A stretch of DNA of 64,000 nucleotides from Heterotrichella gracilis (GCA_032358255.1 JAULBX010031924.1:62001-126000); one strand, 5' to 3'. Shown: positions 11,399-23,777, numbered from the stretch's first letter. Numbers and translations are program-made. The notes: generated from the letters alone by a model not told the origin.

Positions 11399-13330
11399 GG
11401 TGGCGCTGGGTGTGGGGTTGTCGGGAGTCAAACAGCGTGGGTTCATCCCATGTAATGATGGGTGTATTCATGTACATGGCTGGGGCGGTGGACAATGCTA
11501 GATGGCAGCAAGCTTTTGCCTATTTTGTGATTGTGGAGCCCTGTGCCCCGATTCCTGTCTGACTTACAACTGCTGGGCCTATGCACAGGCGATGAGCGTG
11601 ACATCCAACATCCCCCTGGCATCAAACCATCCCAGTGTTGTCCACTTGCAATCCAATCATACACACAAGCATGATGATGCAGCTACTGATGCTGGGTTTG
11701 TTGCCGCCACCTCTACAGTGCCCGCCTAAGATCCACAACGCCACCGGGTCCCGACAACTTTCCATGATTCAGACTGATGACAGGATTGATGATGAATTGT
11801 GCACTGATGACGTCATCCCAGGGCGCCAGCATAGCACTCGTAGAGTATACTAGAGAACCATACTGATTGTTATATTTACTTTATGTTGATTATGGTATTT
11901 CTGCTTGGGTACAACACAGTTTCTGGGTCAGCGCAACAAGCTACAATTCCTGTGAATACCTATACTGCACCAGCTTACAAGTGCATTGCCTGGGGAGTCT
12001 TGCAGCCACAGCACACCTTGTGCCACAGCTTTGCTGGAGTGTAGCTCAATAGGCGCCACAAAATCTGCTGGGGCACTGCACTGTATCAGCTCATACATAT
12101 TTATTTCCATTTCCGTTCGTGGCATGTGTAACACCCATCACCTTCCGTCCGTGCTTGCAAGCCAGGTGTTTGTTTTCAGAAGCCTGGTCCAGCAGTGTCA
12201 TGTCACTCTGGGTAACTATCGTCTTGGTTGGCAAAATACTATGCAGGTAGGTACCCAGTCCTGCTAAAGCCCTGCAAAGAGAATAAAGCGCCATTTTCTT
12301 GTTAAAGCACAGGAGTATTCATTAACGCATCTGATGGAACACTTGTTCCAGTGTCAAAGCAGGTTCCAGCCTTGGCTTGCAATGCACAGTGGCCCGGTAT
12401 CATAACCACGTGCGTGTTCCATAATTGATGTTGATGGTCATCGGGATTGGCTCAGCTTGAACCAGTGCCACAGCCGTTTGGGGGCCGCAGCTAGTGACCA
12501 GCTTGCAGGTTATATAAAATAAAATATGGGCAGCCTGACAACCTCCCCATCTGGAAGAAAGGGAACGCCTGCAAGCAAGAGGCGCCTATGCCATAGGCTA
12601 TGGCTATTTGCTTTTTGCTCTTTTTACACACCTGTTCAATGGTGACGAGCGGCAACACAGATGCCAGTGGCAACGACAACAGCATTTGTCACTTTCTTTC
12701 CCGTGGACTGGATGACCCAGCCAACGACATTCTGGTTACGTCAGGACTCATTGGTGGCATGATTGTCAACAAGTTGGGAGGGCTAGATCGTGATTGCTTT
12801 GTTTACAGCATCGTCTGACAAGGTATCAGGAAGGTATTTTCTTGACAGTGCTTGCTGCAGCCATAGCTACCCTACCCTCGTGCAGCCCTAGGTGGTGCAA
12901 GCCCCAGCCTGACCATTGGTGTGGTTCTAGTTTCCTACCAGTATGGACGCTCAGTACCCTTTAAAGCCTCAGAGTACAGGTGTTGAGGATAACCCTCAAG
13001 CATAAAGTATGAGAAGAGTAACAGCTGAGCCTGGCATACAGAGCGGTGCGTGTGACACTAAAAACCTCCCCCCTGTTCCGTAAAGGTTCCAACCCACACA
13101 ACCAGCAGTGACCAAGCAGACGCTCGACACCACTAGCAACAAATGCGTAATAGTCTTCTCAAAAACCTGGTGTAGACTGCATTCCAGCTGCAGCTCATAT
13201 ACAAAGCACCGGTACCATGCCAAGTCAACAAGTGCATAAGTCCACCTCGCCATCAAAAGGCCTGCCCCCACAACCCATCAAGACAGGACCTTTCCCCTCT
13301 CGGCTAGCGGTGTTTAAAGCCTCCCCGTAT
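11399..13330. other. Gene-poor region between LMBD2 and psbY
   Basis: Short open frames are scattered on both strands, for example a 72-codon plus-strand frame at 12600-12818 with a hydrophobic start. None shows a domain or linked exons. The region should contain both 3' UTRs of these convergent genes. I see no RNA gene or mobile element. Confidence 0.5.
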
Positions 13331-14591
13331 TTACTTCTTCTTGCCCTTGGTTGGCTTGGGCTTGCCCATGGCGTCAATCTGGCTCTTTGCTGGGCCCAGG
13401 ATGTTGAAGAGCACCCAGCCCACCACAGGCGCAAACAGGCCCGCGATGATGATGAGCCTGTTGTCCCCCGCTGCCAGCTGCATGACCTCGGTGGCTGCGT
13501 CGGCTTGCTGGGCCATCAACATGGAGGCTGCGCCCAGGCCGACAGCGCCTGCGATGCCCCTCTTGGCCTTGCCCACCACCTTGGGCTTGCCCATGGCGTC
13601 AATCTGGCTCTTGGCTGGGCCAAAGATGTTGAAGAGCACCCAGCCCACCACGGGCGCGAACAGTCCCAGGATGATCCCGGTCCTGTTGTCGCCACCTGCC
13701 AGCTGCATCACCTCGGTGGCGGCATCAGCATGCTGGGCCATCAACAGGGAGGCTGCGCCCAAGCCCACGGCACCTGCCACTCCCCTCTTGCCCTTGCCCA
13801 CTGGCTTGGGCTTGCCCATGGCGTCGATCTGGCTCTTTGCTGGGCCAAAGATGTTGAAAAGCACCCAGCCCACCACGGGAGCAAACAGCCCCAGGATGAT
13901 GCCGGTCCTGTTGTCGCCACCTGCCAGCTGCATGACCTCGGTGGCGGCATCAGCTTGCTGCGCCATCAAAAGGGCGGCAGCAGAGAGGCCCAGGCCGGTG
14001 GCGATGCTCCTCTTGGACAGCTTGGGCTTGGCCATGGAGTCAATCTGGCTCTTGGCTGGGCCAAAGATGTTGAAGCCCACCCAGCCAAGGGCTGGCAGGA
14101 ACAGAGCCAGCAGGAGCCCGGTGCGGCTGTCGCCACCGGATGCGATGGTGGCAAGCTCTTGTGCTGCGTTGGCGTTACCGGCCATGAGGAACGTGCTGGC
14201 AGCGGTAGTGATGGCAGCGAACTGGGACACATTGGCCTGCACGAGGGGGAGAACGGATCAACGCAAGGCGACAACAACGGACGTGGGCAGCAGTTAGTGC
14301 ACCGTGCCTTAAACAACACAGGAGGGATGTCGGAGTTACAACGCATTGAGAGGTACGCTGGCCTAGTAGAAACCCCCAAACAGCGCGGTAGGTGAAACTG
14401 TACTGTAAGCGCCGTGCGCTAATCGGGCTGGCATTAAGGGTGCAGCATACCTCGAAGTCCACAGCGGCGACCTGCTGCTGCTTCTTGACCTGGGCACGGA
14501 CCACGCAGGTGCTGCGCCTGGCAAGGTTGCGCGCTGGTGCTGCAGGGGCGAAGGCTGGCGCCCGCAGCTGCATGCTCAGGAGGCTCGCCAT
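13331..14591 (-). CDS. PSBY: Photosystem II PsbY precursor with four PsbY units
   Basis: Two exons (14591-14451, 14236-13331) encode 348 residues. Exon 1 is a typical chloroplast transit peptide rich in Ala, Arg and Ser. Exon 2 is a polyprotein. Each unit starts after a hydrophobic stretch ending in an Ala-x-Ala thylakoid processing site (NANAA, QQADAA, QHADAA, QQADAA), then has a short acidic/polar start (EVMQL, GDNR), one transmembrane helix (about GLFAPVVGWVLFNI) and a conserved exit GPAKSQIDAMGKPK. Four such units are present; the first is the most diverged. PsbY is a single-helix subunit at the photosystem II periphery near cytochrome b559. In land plants the precursor is known to yield two mature PsbY proteins, so four is unusual. 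The hydrophobic linkers probably act as successive thylakoid signal segments. The start is the first ATG of the transit peptide. Confidence 0.95.
13355..14040 (-). repeat. Internal tandem repeats of psbY
   Basis: The segment encoding the unit exit starts at 13355, 13580, 13805 and 14021 (plus coordinates), giving periods of 225, 225 and 216 bp. The three 3'-proximal units are nearly identical in DNA. This points to recent duplication or ongoing gene conversion. Confidence 0.93.
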
Positions 14592-15402
14592 GGCTACAGG
14601 ACTTGGGGCAGCGAGTACAGCGGGCAGGAGGCCAAACCCTACGTCGTCACAGCGCGAGTATTGATACGGCGGCCAGCGATCAACCTTGGGCGGACTTCTA
14701 GAATGGGCAGGTATGAGGGAAAGCGAAGTCTTCCAACGTTGTCTAGAGTGATCGTCAAAGATCTGGTGCGCTATGAAGAGGACATCAGAGTGAACCACTT
14801 TAGCTGACGTGGAAGCGTACTTTTTATCGGCGTGGCAGTCGCTGGATGGGGCGTATAACATTATCAATCTGAGTCCTTCCCCGGTACATAAAATCATTTA
14901 CTGTTTTAAATCGAAATAAGACAATAATAAACAATCAAAACATGGCAAGAACAGCCCATGAAGCTGAGTACAGCTCGCGACATGGCAGTGTCTCCGTGCC
15001 TCAGTAGCATCAGAAGCCCCAGACCCTGGCGGACCATGGGACGCCTCGTGCCATAACCCACATCGTGCAAATAGCTAACAGGGAGTACGCATCACTCTAC
15101 AATCTCGCGCCCCTGTGCGCAGTTCATTCCCGCACCAGAATAAGGCTCAAATAAGGGTGAGCTACCTTGTAACGTCAACAGTGCGCTGTATCACACCGGG
15201 TAACCCTGTCTCATCCAGAAGAAAATTCCAAGAGATGTAAATAGCCACTAATTCGTCATAAACTACGCAGGTGCTTCTGCAGCAATGCCCCAAACCCTTT
15301 CAACAGGACCTATGACACCTCCAATGCACTGAGCGCATATACGGGCCCACACAGTATTCATAGGCCCTGAACCATCAATCATCAGCTTGCAGCTAGTTGC
15401 GA
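14592..15402. other. psbY upstream region and RAF2-like 3' flank
   Basis: I see no coding frame with support. The minus-strand psbY promoter must lie at the left of this stretch. A weak A/T-rich element (ATAAAAAG on the minus strand, near 14820) is the only TATA-like candidate. The right part should be the 3' UTR of the next minus-strand gene. Confidence 0.45.
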
Positions 15403-16503
15403 TCAAGCCCAGAACCTTGCCTTCCTCGGTGGCTGCAGGTCCTTCACTTCCACCTCGTTTATTTTCGCTGCCATGATGAAGTCATTTTCTGTCAGACCAC
15501 CTGCACATGGGCGCCAATACAGTTAGGCCCACCCGTGGCATTCGAGCAATGCACACTTGCTGTGCGTACATCACGCGCCACTGGGCAGCTTTTAAACTTG
15601 CGGTGGCTCACCTACTGAGTGGGTAGACAGCACCACACCCACGTTGTTGTATCCCTCCAAGTGCAGGTCTGGGTGATGGCCCTGCTCCTCCGCCACCACA
15701 GCTATGCGCTTGAACAGCTCAAGCCCAGCCACAAAGTTCTTGACCTTGAAGTCTTGCCTGTGTTAGATTGGAAGACAAGTGTTGAACAAAAGGGAAAGCA
15801 ATTCCCATGCCCGAGCAAAATGGAACAAAATGCAGTATTGCAAATTGATCCAGCTGAGAACGCAAGAAAATGTAAATACCCAGCTCCGCCTAGGGCGCGC
15901 CGCAAGGATATGGCTCACCTGATGGCTTTGTGACCCTCGCGGGTTTCAGTGAACATCCAGCCAGGCAGTTGATTCCGCATCACTTCCGCGTCGGCGTCGC
16001 TCAACTTGCCAGCACCCGCTTCACAGGGCACGCACTTCTTTGACTTGAGGCCAACCACCTTGCTCATGGCCTCAGGTGGTCTACAGCCCAGCAAGCGTTA
16101 TTATCAGTCAGCACAAAGAGCATAGCAGGAGGTACGCGCAAGGAACTGGAGACTGGGACCTCACGTACGTGACAATGTGGTCGGTGTTTGCGTTCCCAAG
16201 GACTTTGTCAGCAAAGTTGCTCGCCAACTCCCCTGCGAATGGGTCACGAGCACCAAAGTTCTGCAAGTTGCAAGCCCACACAGGTCAGGTTGTGCGCAGG
16301 GGGAACAGGTGGAGGAGGTCATAAACGTTTGCAAGAGCTGTTCCCACCTCGCCAAACAACCCCTTCTCCAAGCCGCTTGAACGGATGTCGTCTCCAGAAT
16401 GCACAATGACACGGCGCCGTTGTTGGCGCGCTTTGGGGCACGCATTGAACGCCACTCTTGCAGGGGCCACAGGGGTTGGTTGCACCTGGTCATATGCATG
16501 CAT
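15403..16503 (-). CDS. RAF2: RAF2-type pterin-4a-carbinolamine dehydratase-like plastid protein
   Basis: Five exons (16503-16348, 16260-16169, 16080-15919, 15757-15612, 15500-15403) close to 217 residues. The C-terminal half is a PCD/DCoH domain: a KCVPCE lead-in, LPGW, EEQGHHPDLHLEGYNNV with the paired histidines of the pterin site, and STHSVGGLTENDF. Ahead of it is the plant-specific NFGARDPFAGEL...FADKVLGNANTDH segment seen in the chloroplast members, one of which (RAF2) is a Rubisco assembly factor. The N-terminus is Arg/Ala-rich and fits a transit peptide. The start is uncertain: 16503 is the first ATG in the exon 1 frame, and an upstream exon is possible. Whether it keeps dehydratase activity or acts only in Rubisco assembly cannot be read from the sequence. 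The assignment to the family is secure; the symbol is by resemblance. Confidence 0.85.
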
Positions 16504-17523
16504 TACCTGAGCGCGCTGGTTCCGCGTGTTCCAGGCAATTGGGTTACTTGAAGTTATCAACGATAGGGTAGCCAAAACACAAGCTGCTATACCTTGACGA
16601 CACTTCCACTGCTGCACAATTGCGCCATGTTGAAGTCCCGTCAGCACCCGAAATTGTGTGGGTTTATGTCAGAAGCAAAGAGCTTGCGATAGTCGTTCGA
16701 GAACAGTGATATGTAGCAAATCAGTAGTACACTTTCAAGTTGCGGGCAAAGTCTAAGCAGCAATGCAGAATAAGCTGGAGGCAGGCGTGCGTGGCGGCGA
16801 ACCAACACCCACTTGTGTTTGCAGTGCATCGACGACCTACAGCAAAACAGCTAAGCAGGAAAATAACAATAGTTTACAGCTTTCACGGGGCAGTTTGCAA
16901 TAGAGGCCGCTGCAAGTTGAAGTAGTGCGTAAGGTCTAACTGTGTGTGTTCGACGCCTCCTCGACTGCCCGCTCTTCATGCATACTGTTCTACGCGCAAC
17001 ACTGCCGGTCAAGAACGACTTCATAAGCTGGCCAAACAATAAGCCCGCAAATTTGAGACGCTATACGCCGAGACACCGGTCAACTGCACGTTTCCACCAG
17101 TCGACGGGCAACTTGGTCGACGTTTCCACCAATCGGCATCTTAGATGCCGGGGTAGTTGCAGGTTGCATACACCGAGAGTCGGGCCGTGTTTTACAGTAC
17201 GAGTTTGCCTAAGATGCGAATTGAAATACTGGGAGTTGAACGAGTTACTCGCTGTTCATAGTGTGCGTGAGTGAACAAATAACCGCGGTAGCTAGCGGCC
17301 CCCTAACAAGTCGTTCCAGCACGCGGACCACAGGCCTGCAACAGACTTGACAGTGATAGGGCTTTTGTCCCTATCATAGAGCTGGCAGCCTCGGCTACAA
17401 GACCACTTTACTTAGTGTTTGAGCCATGCATGCATATGGGGGGTGCCAGTAGTACAAGCGGCAAGCACAGAAACACAAGCGGGCTAGCGCGACAACAAAA
17501 CTATAGGAAAAGGTACCAAAGAT
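16504..17523. other. Divergent intergenic region between RAF2-like and EXD3-like genes
   Basis: Both neighbours start outward from this 1-kb stretch, so it should hold two promoters and any missing 5' exon of the RAF2-like gene. Open frames on either strand lack domains. No clear TATA element is seen. Confidence 0.5.
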
Positions 17524-20500
17524 ATGAGCGACAGCGAATTTTGGGCCATGCCCACCAACCTGGTGGTGACTCTGCTGGACAGTGCGTCCCAGCTGCACCT
17601 CCTCAGGTGGGTGGCAATGCAGCGCTCCAAGAGCGCGCAAGGACGTGCTTTATATACTTCCTCCCTTGCAGAGGTTTGATAGAATCTTCTGCATATATAT
17701 GCATGTTGGTGGTGGCACCTGCAATTCCTACTGGTATCACCTCACTGGAGTCACTGTTGGCTGCACTCTTCAGCAAACCCTCGCCCACTGTATATGGACC
17801 CTTGCAAATTCGCTCAACAGTGCACGTTGCGTGCACAGGAGTGCAATCAGTGAGGCGTGCGTGTGCGGTATCGACGCTGAGTGGGACCCTGCAGCGACGG
17901 TCCCCTCAGCTGCGTTGCTGCAACTGGCCTTTCGAAGCTGCACAGGGGAGGCCACAGTGCTGTTGTTGGTAGGCTGACCTGCAAGCCCAAATGCGCACTC
18001 ACCCCCTGCGCACACTATCCCAACAGATAGGGTGCCAGTTCTTCTAAATACTTGCATTGGCCACTGTTTGCAAACGTGTGTAATGCAAGGGCATTGGCCA
18101 GCCTTTGCAACGATGAATATTGATGCACAAATCAAGGTTGGGATTAGCGTCGGTTTTGTCTTGAGCCGTTGACCTTGCATTCTGGCTGGAGATGCATATT
18201 TTTATTGGTTATATCAGTGTGACCAGATCGGCGGTCACCCTTGCCAGCTTACGCCATGATTGATGCATTTAATGCAGCTCAAATAATTTTGGCGTGTTTG
18301 ATTCACATGCATTTGAGCTCAAGCAATCATCATTTTGATGCATGCCTGACATTGCTCGCTGGTCCAGGACATGCTGCGCCTCCCCCGCAATGAGGTCAAG
18401 CCGCTGCTGCAGGAGCTCTTCAGGGCAAAGCACATTGTCAAGGTGGGTTGCTTTATCTCATGACACCACCCAGAACATACCAGGCAGCTCTCAACATGGG
18501 CAAGGTGGGTGCATGGCGCCTTGCTGGCAACGCATGTCGGTGGGTTGGGATGTGCGGCGTGCTGCATGCCCTTGACCATTACACCAAAATAAGTGGTCTG
18601 CATTCGCTTGGTTCCCAGCATGCTGACGCGAATTGAGTTTATCATGTCAGCGTTTTCAGCTGGAAATGCACTGACATGATTTTTCAATGTGGAAAATGCG
18701 TTGATCTGATGCCAACAATCTTGTGGTGATTTTCCAGGTTGGCTATGGTTTGGTGAATGACCTGCGTGCCACTGCGGTGGCCCTGGGTGGTCAAGGGGCC
18801 AGCTGTGTGGCGGTGGTTAACTCCCACGTCAGTATTGGGGGGCTTTACCGCATGCTGTACGAGACGAGGGTGGTGGGGATCGCCAAGGTGTGGCAAGCAA
18901 TATATCAGCTAGTTCATTCCATGCATTTTAGCAGTACAACTCAATCAGTGGCCAGTTACACCGTATTGCTTGCTACCTATTTAGGGTGTAGGGTTTGGGG
19001 CTGGCTAAATCCTGTCTTGCTGATACTCACCTGGCGGCTGCAGACCCGCAGCTCGGGCCTGTCAGGCATTGTGGAAGCACAGATGGGCAGGCCGCTGGAC
19101 AAGGCACTGCAATGCAGCGCGTGGCACCAGCGGCCACTGACACAGGCGCAGATGCGCTACGCTGCGTGCGATGCAGCCTGCCTGCTGTATCTGCTGGACT
19201 CTTTTGTGCAGCTGGCACCGCCTGAGGAGTATCCAATCGAGGGTGTTGAGGAGCGCGATCAACAGGAGCGCAGTGCAGGACCTGCTGATCACAGGCAATC
19301 AAGTGGCAGCAAGCAGACGTCCACACCTAGTGGGTCCACTGGTGGGAACCTTGAAGGCGCATCCCTCAGTCAAAATGCTCCAGAAGCCTTATCAGCCGCT
19401 GCATCAGGGAGCGGTGGCACAGAGGGGGATGGTCATGTGAGCTTAGCAAGCAGTGAAGGGCACAGCAACGAAGTTGAGCAGCATGCTACTGAGCACGTGA
19501 GGCATGATGGCGGCTCAGAGGGCAGCACCAGTGGCCAGGAGGTTGCATCCCCCGAAGGCTCGTGGCGTCACACCGCTGCCGGTCAAGCTGCAAGGTGAGG
19601 CCTGCCATGGCAACCTGCTAGCTCTCGGGGTAGAAACAGAGTTGTGCATGTTGAAATAGTGTGCTTGACATGCAAGGGGTTAGCAGCGCCTGCAATCCAG
19701 CTGAGACACTCTTTCCAATACTGGCATAATTTTGTGGCAGATTGCAATGTTGCTCATCCTGTGATCAAATTTAAATAGTTATCATGCCTCTGTAGCATTA
19801 TGCACCAATACACTCACGAAAGTTCTGCCTTGTTGCCATTTTCAGGCGAGTATGTAACCATTGGGCCAGTCAGATGCGCATGGTAGGCAACAAGCCTATG
19901 CACAAGCCTCATGGCATAAGTGGGGCGGGCAGCGCGCACCACACCTCGGGCAGTGGCAAGGCCAGCATCCAGTCCCAAGCGGAGGCTCTTGGATATCCTT
20001 TGGTAACACCGTGGATGGCTACGGATGGAACTGTTGTTGCTGAGCCCTGCTTTATATGTGACACCATGATAGAGGGGCTGGCGCGGCAGCTGCGCATGTG
20101 TGGCTTAAATGCAGCATCCGTACCTGAGCAAGATAAAACCAAGCGGCACCTCGTTTACAGGTGCGCAACTCTTTAAATCACTGCTCCCAATTCATTGCAA
20201 TGATGGCACATATGCTGTAATTAAATATCGCTGCTTGTCATGAGTTGATGCACAAGATTATGGCTGCATTTTGATCAAATACTGCATGCCAGGGCGACTG
20301 GAAAATTTGTATTCTGCATGCAGCAGTGATGGCCCTGCGCTGTGGGCTGTTTCAGCATCACACGACGCCATCCTTACTGGTGACCCCTGCCTTTCTTCTT
20401 CATAGGCACATGGTGGAGCGCAGCGCGGCGGAGGGGCGCGTCATCCTCACCGCGGACCGCATGTTCATCCGCTCACGGTACAGCGACCACGCCTACCTGG

Positions 20501-21124
20501 TGCGGGGACCCAACAAGCAGGAGCAGCTGGCAGAGGTGCTGGCTGCGTTCAACATTACAGTGGATACGGAAGCTCTGCTCACGCGCTGCGCCAAATGCAA
20601 CGGGGAATTCCACCCACAGTATGTACCGTTGGGTTTGTGGGTTACTGTCATTATTGGCTTCCATGTGGACATGTTGACAGAGTGCACGTCCCTTTGGAGC
20701 ACTTCAATTTTGGAAGCAACCTTATTTGCGGATTTCCTCATGATCATGATTCGTAATGGGGGAGAAAATTGCCTTATGAAGTTGAGAGGCATGCTGCACT
20801 GTATCTACAAAATTTGATTTATTATCCAGAAGTTGCATGAGCGTTGACCAACCCTGATAAAGCATTAGTCTTTATTCGCTGCATTAAATTGTCCCTCTCC
20901 ATGCTCGCAGGCCGTACCGCCCATCGCAACTAGAGCCCAAACACAACGTGCCAGAGGCCGTCCGTGAGCGCGTATCAGAGTTCTGGGTGTGCTCAGCATG
21001 TGACAAGGTGTACTGGCAGGGCGCTGTGTATGACCGATCACTGGAGGCCCTGTCTGAGAGGCTGAACAGCATGACACTGCAACCTCCTGCGATGGCAGCC
21101 AGCGCAAAAGGCAGCAACCCGTGA
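17524..21124 (+). CDS. EXD3: Exonuclease mut-7 homolog: DEDDy 3'-5' exonuclease plus Mut7-C domain
   Basis: Eight exons (17524-17606, 17839-17968, 18368-18442, 18738-18887, 19044-19594, 19846-20160, 20406-20618, 20911-21124) close to 576 residues. The N-terminal half has all DEDDy exonuclease motifs: GIDAEW (Asp40, Glu42), VGYGLVNDLRA (Asp104) and RYAACDAACLL (Tyr185, Asp189). A low-complexity Ser/Gly/Glu linker of about 130 residues follows. The C-terminal half is the Mut7-C domain: CDTMIEGLARQLRMCGLNA with the conserved Asp, then GRVILTADRMF, and a zinc-ribbon-like pair of CxxC motifs (CAKC, CSAC). Both domains act on RNA in known relatives: the first is a 3'-5' exonuclease and the second a predicted PIN-like nuclease fold. 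The fusion is the EXD3/mut-7 architecture, linked in animals to small-RNA metabolism. Intron acceptors and phases fit throughout. Confidence 0.88.
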
Positions 21125-21600
21125 AAGCAGCAAAGCAGGGCCTTTGTGACACATCGCAGTGTATTTATTGGCGATCAACAACCTGGCCAGCCACTGTGCA
21201 CTGGGCGTGGATGCTGCATGATCATCTTTCATCAATGTTGAAAAGCATCACAGACCCATCAGAGCAGCCACTGCACGCCAAAGTGGTCCAATCCCTGCAG
21301 CAACAAGATTTGATGCTAAACACAAACATGACGTTGGCAACTGTGTATGACAGGGTCTGTTAACCCACAGCGCTGAGCAAATTTTTGGTCAAAGTTGGTC
21401 GCATTTTTGAACTTTGTGGCTTTTTATCAGGCGTGACCTGTCTAGTTTCACTGGTCGCCACGGGTTTTTCAGGAATATGGAACAGCAAATGACATCTGCT
21501 CAGCAGAATATGGCTAGTGTAGTTATTTACAGTGTTTAATCCCGCAATCATCTGGTGCCATACAAGTTCACTTGTCTTGCAATCATTGCACAATATGCGT
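21125..21600. other. Convergent 3' flanks of EXD3-like and MFI-like genes
   Basis: No gene is seen. On the minus strand a TGTAA motif (21531-21527), the usual green-algal polyadenylation signal, lies about 70 bases after the MFI-like stop codon. Confidence 0.5.
21527..21531 (-). terminator. TGTAA polyadenylation signal of the MFI-like gene
   Basis: TGTAA is the chlorophyte poly(A) signal. It sits about 70 bases past the stop on the coding strand. Chance occurrence is possible because the motif is short. Confidence 0.4.
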
Positions 21601-23777
21601 TCAAGGGTTTTGAGACCGTAGATCTATCAATTGCAAAGTAAATGTTGTGCCATGGTGCTTGTTTGTGAGAACTATGCACTCGTACCGTATGTAGTCTTCA
21701 AAATCCAGCAGCGCTGTCCAGCCAAGGAGATTCTTGGTTGGCAATGGATGTGAGCTAATGTGGGCTGCAGAGGCTGTAGGTTGCCCCATTGTCTCAATTG
21801 CCTCCCAATCAACAGCATCCTCCTGTGTGACCTGGCAGTTTTGCAGGCGACGTGATGCAGGCAGGCAATTGTCCTCATCACATATGTTGGCAGTTGCTTG
21901 GCCTTTGTCTCTGAGCTTTGCTCGCTCCAACCTACAGGAATTGATCGCTGTACTTGTGCCGCGTGGCAATTGCCATGTGGCAATTAAAATTGAGACATTT
22001 GTAGTTATAATGTGCCTGTGAAAGGATTCCAATTTATTTTGCAATTCTACAAGTCTGCTAATCTGGCTCAAAGCTGGAACACAGATACTAATTACTTACC
22101 TCATGCATGTGTTGCACAATATAAAAGGAAAGGGAACATGCAACGAGGAGAAAAGAGGGGCACAAGCCAAAAATGCAAGGGGTGCAAGCCATGAAATATA
22201 ACAACTGTTTTGCACATTTGTGAAAATTGTAACAGGGCAACTATAATTGTGGTTCATTTTTGCAGGCTTACATGTATAGGTTAATTAACCGCTGCCGCTG
22301 CCGCTTCTTCTTCTCCCGTATCTGCTGTGCCTGACTTTGCAGACTGCTGGTCAATGTGCTGTCCCTAGTCATTGATTGAGGCTCTTCAGCGCCATCCAGG
22401 AGCATGATGTCACTAATTGGCCTCCACCCATTGTTGTCATGCCTATTATACCAACCCTGGCAGCTTCTGTAACCTACAGACCCATCTGGACGCAAGTATT
22501 TCCTGCGCAGGCAGACAAGGCTTTAGTTTTGGTGATGGGGACTGGGAAATTGCCTGGTCGGCGCATCGCGTGCATGTACCCCAACGCCAACAGGAAACTT
22601 TCACGTGGCACAGGGCTGCTGCTGCTACTCTGTAATAAGATTATAGGAAGTAATTGTTTGCTTAATTTTTCTATATTCGACATAGGAGAAACTCAGAAAA
22701 GATTCTAAATTCCCGAAAATGTGACTTTTTCAGTCTTTTGCAAATCCACACTGGCAGCCCATACTTACTGACCATGTAGATGTTCAAGGATGACAGCAAC
22801 ACCACCCACCATCATGGGATGATCATGATTTGACAGACCCAGTTGATGCACAGGTTAGCTTTTTACCTTAGCTCTGGTTGCAATTCAAAGTCGTCTTCCC
22901 AAACCCGCTCCTTGATGATCCATGTCTGATCACAATCAACAAGCAGCGCCTGCCCGCTTGCATTGCTGTGCTCAACAGCATATGCCCGGGGTCCAAATGC
23001 GCCGATGTCGGTGATGGGGCGATGCGTGAATAATTTATAAAGGACAATGGGTGGGAAGGTGCTGCCCCACAATCTAAGTCTGACATGGATACCAGCTGCG
23101 GCATCTACGAGCTGTGCTTCCCGGGGGTTGATACTCCTCAGAAGGTCCCGGGGGTCCATGCGATTCCTGGTGCAGAGAGTAAATAAATGAGATGAAATGG
23201 TCACAGTGGCTGGAGGCGGCGTGTACCTGGTCAGTGCAAATGGAGGCGTGTGCCAGTAAAAGGCCGGGCACATGCACAACTGCTTATGAACGCCACTGGC
23301 TCTGCGCCGGCGGGTGTGGATGTAATGCACGTCCCCCGCTGTGCACAACTACTGTCCCCACTCTGAGTGCCCCACTCTGAGTATACCTGAATCCAATGAG
23401 TTCCTTGTAGAAAGCAAAAACACGTTTGTAGTAATGCCCTCTCCAGCAATTCTGGATGGTCCTTGCAGCGCAGTACTCCAGGTGGCTCCTGTGAAAATAC
23501 TTCCGCCATCGTTGCTGAATGGTAAGAGCAGCCTGCCTCTGCACAGTCGCAGTGCAGTCAGTGGCTTGACATATTTACCGAAGGAACCTACAAACAGCCG
23601 CAAGTGTGTGCTACTTATTAAACCGTTTTTTCCTTTCCAAACTGCACGATGCAGGCGCAGAGTCAGTACCTGCGCAATGAACTTCTTGCGGTGTATGAAT
23701 TGCCGGAACTGTGCTTGGATGACTTTGGCGGCAAAATGTTGGAACACCGAACTTGTGCTTCCAGCGTCCATTTCCAT
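21601..23777 (-). CDS. IQ-motif protein homologous to MFI (C11orf65)
   Basis: Five exons (23777-23670, 23538-23387, 23166-22867, 22502-22272, 21931-21601) close in frame to 373 residues; the human relative has about 313. The N-terminus carries repeated IQ-like calmodulin-binding helices (AAKVIQAQFRQFIHRKKF, ALTIQQRWRKYFHRS, AARTIQNCWRGHYYKR). The core matches the MFI family: INPREAQLVDAAAGIHVR, then FPPIVLYKLFTHRPITDI, then GWYNRHDNNGWRPISD, a basic EKKKRQRQRLINL helix and a C-terminal LLGWTALLDFEDYI. The animal protein is known as a mitochondrial fission factor interactor expressed in germ cells; a role in an alga is unknown. Calmodulin binding is inferred from the IQ motifs. The start is the first ATG of the frame next to the first IQ helix. 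Further upstream in-frame sequence is open, so a longer N-terminus is possible. Confidence 0.82.

Noticed and set aside
12600-12818. Small secreted-like frame with a hydrophobic start
   Set aside because: It is a single short frame without homology I recognise or supporting signals.
13217-14395. Long plus-strand open frame (392 codons) across psbY
   Set aside because: It is the antisense of the psbY repeats. It mirrors the GC-rich repeat structure and has no independent domain.
18442-18510. Possible junction copy in the EXD3-like gene (CAAGGTGGGT twice)
   Set aside because: Only about 10 bases match, which is expected for donor sites by chance.
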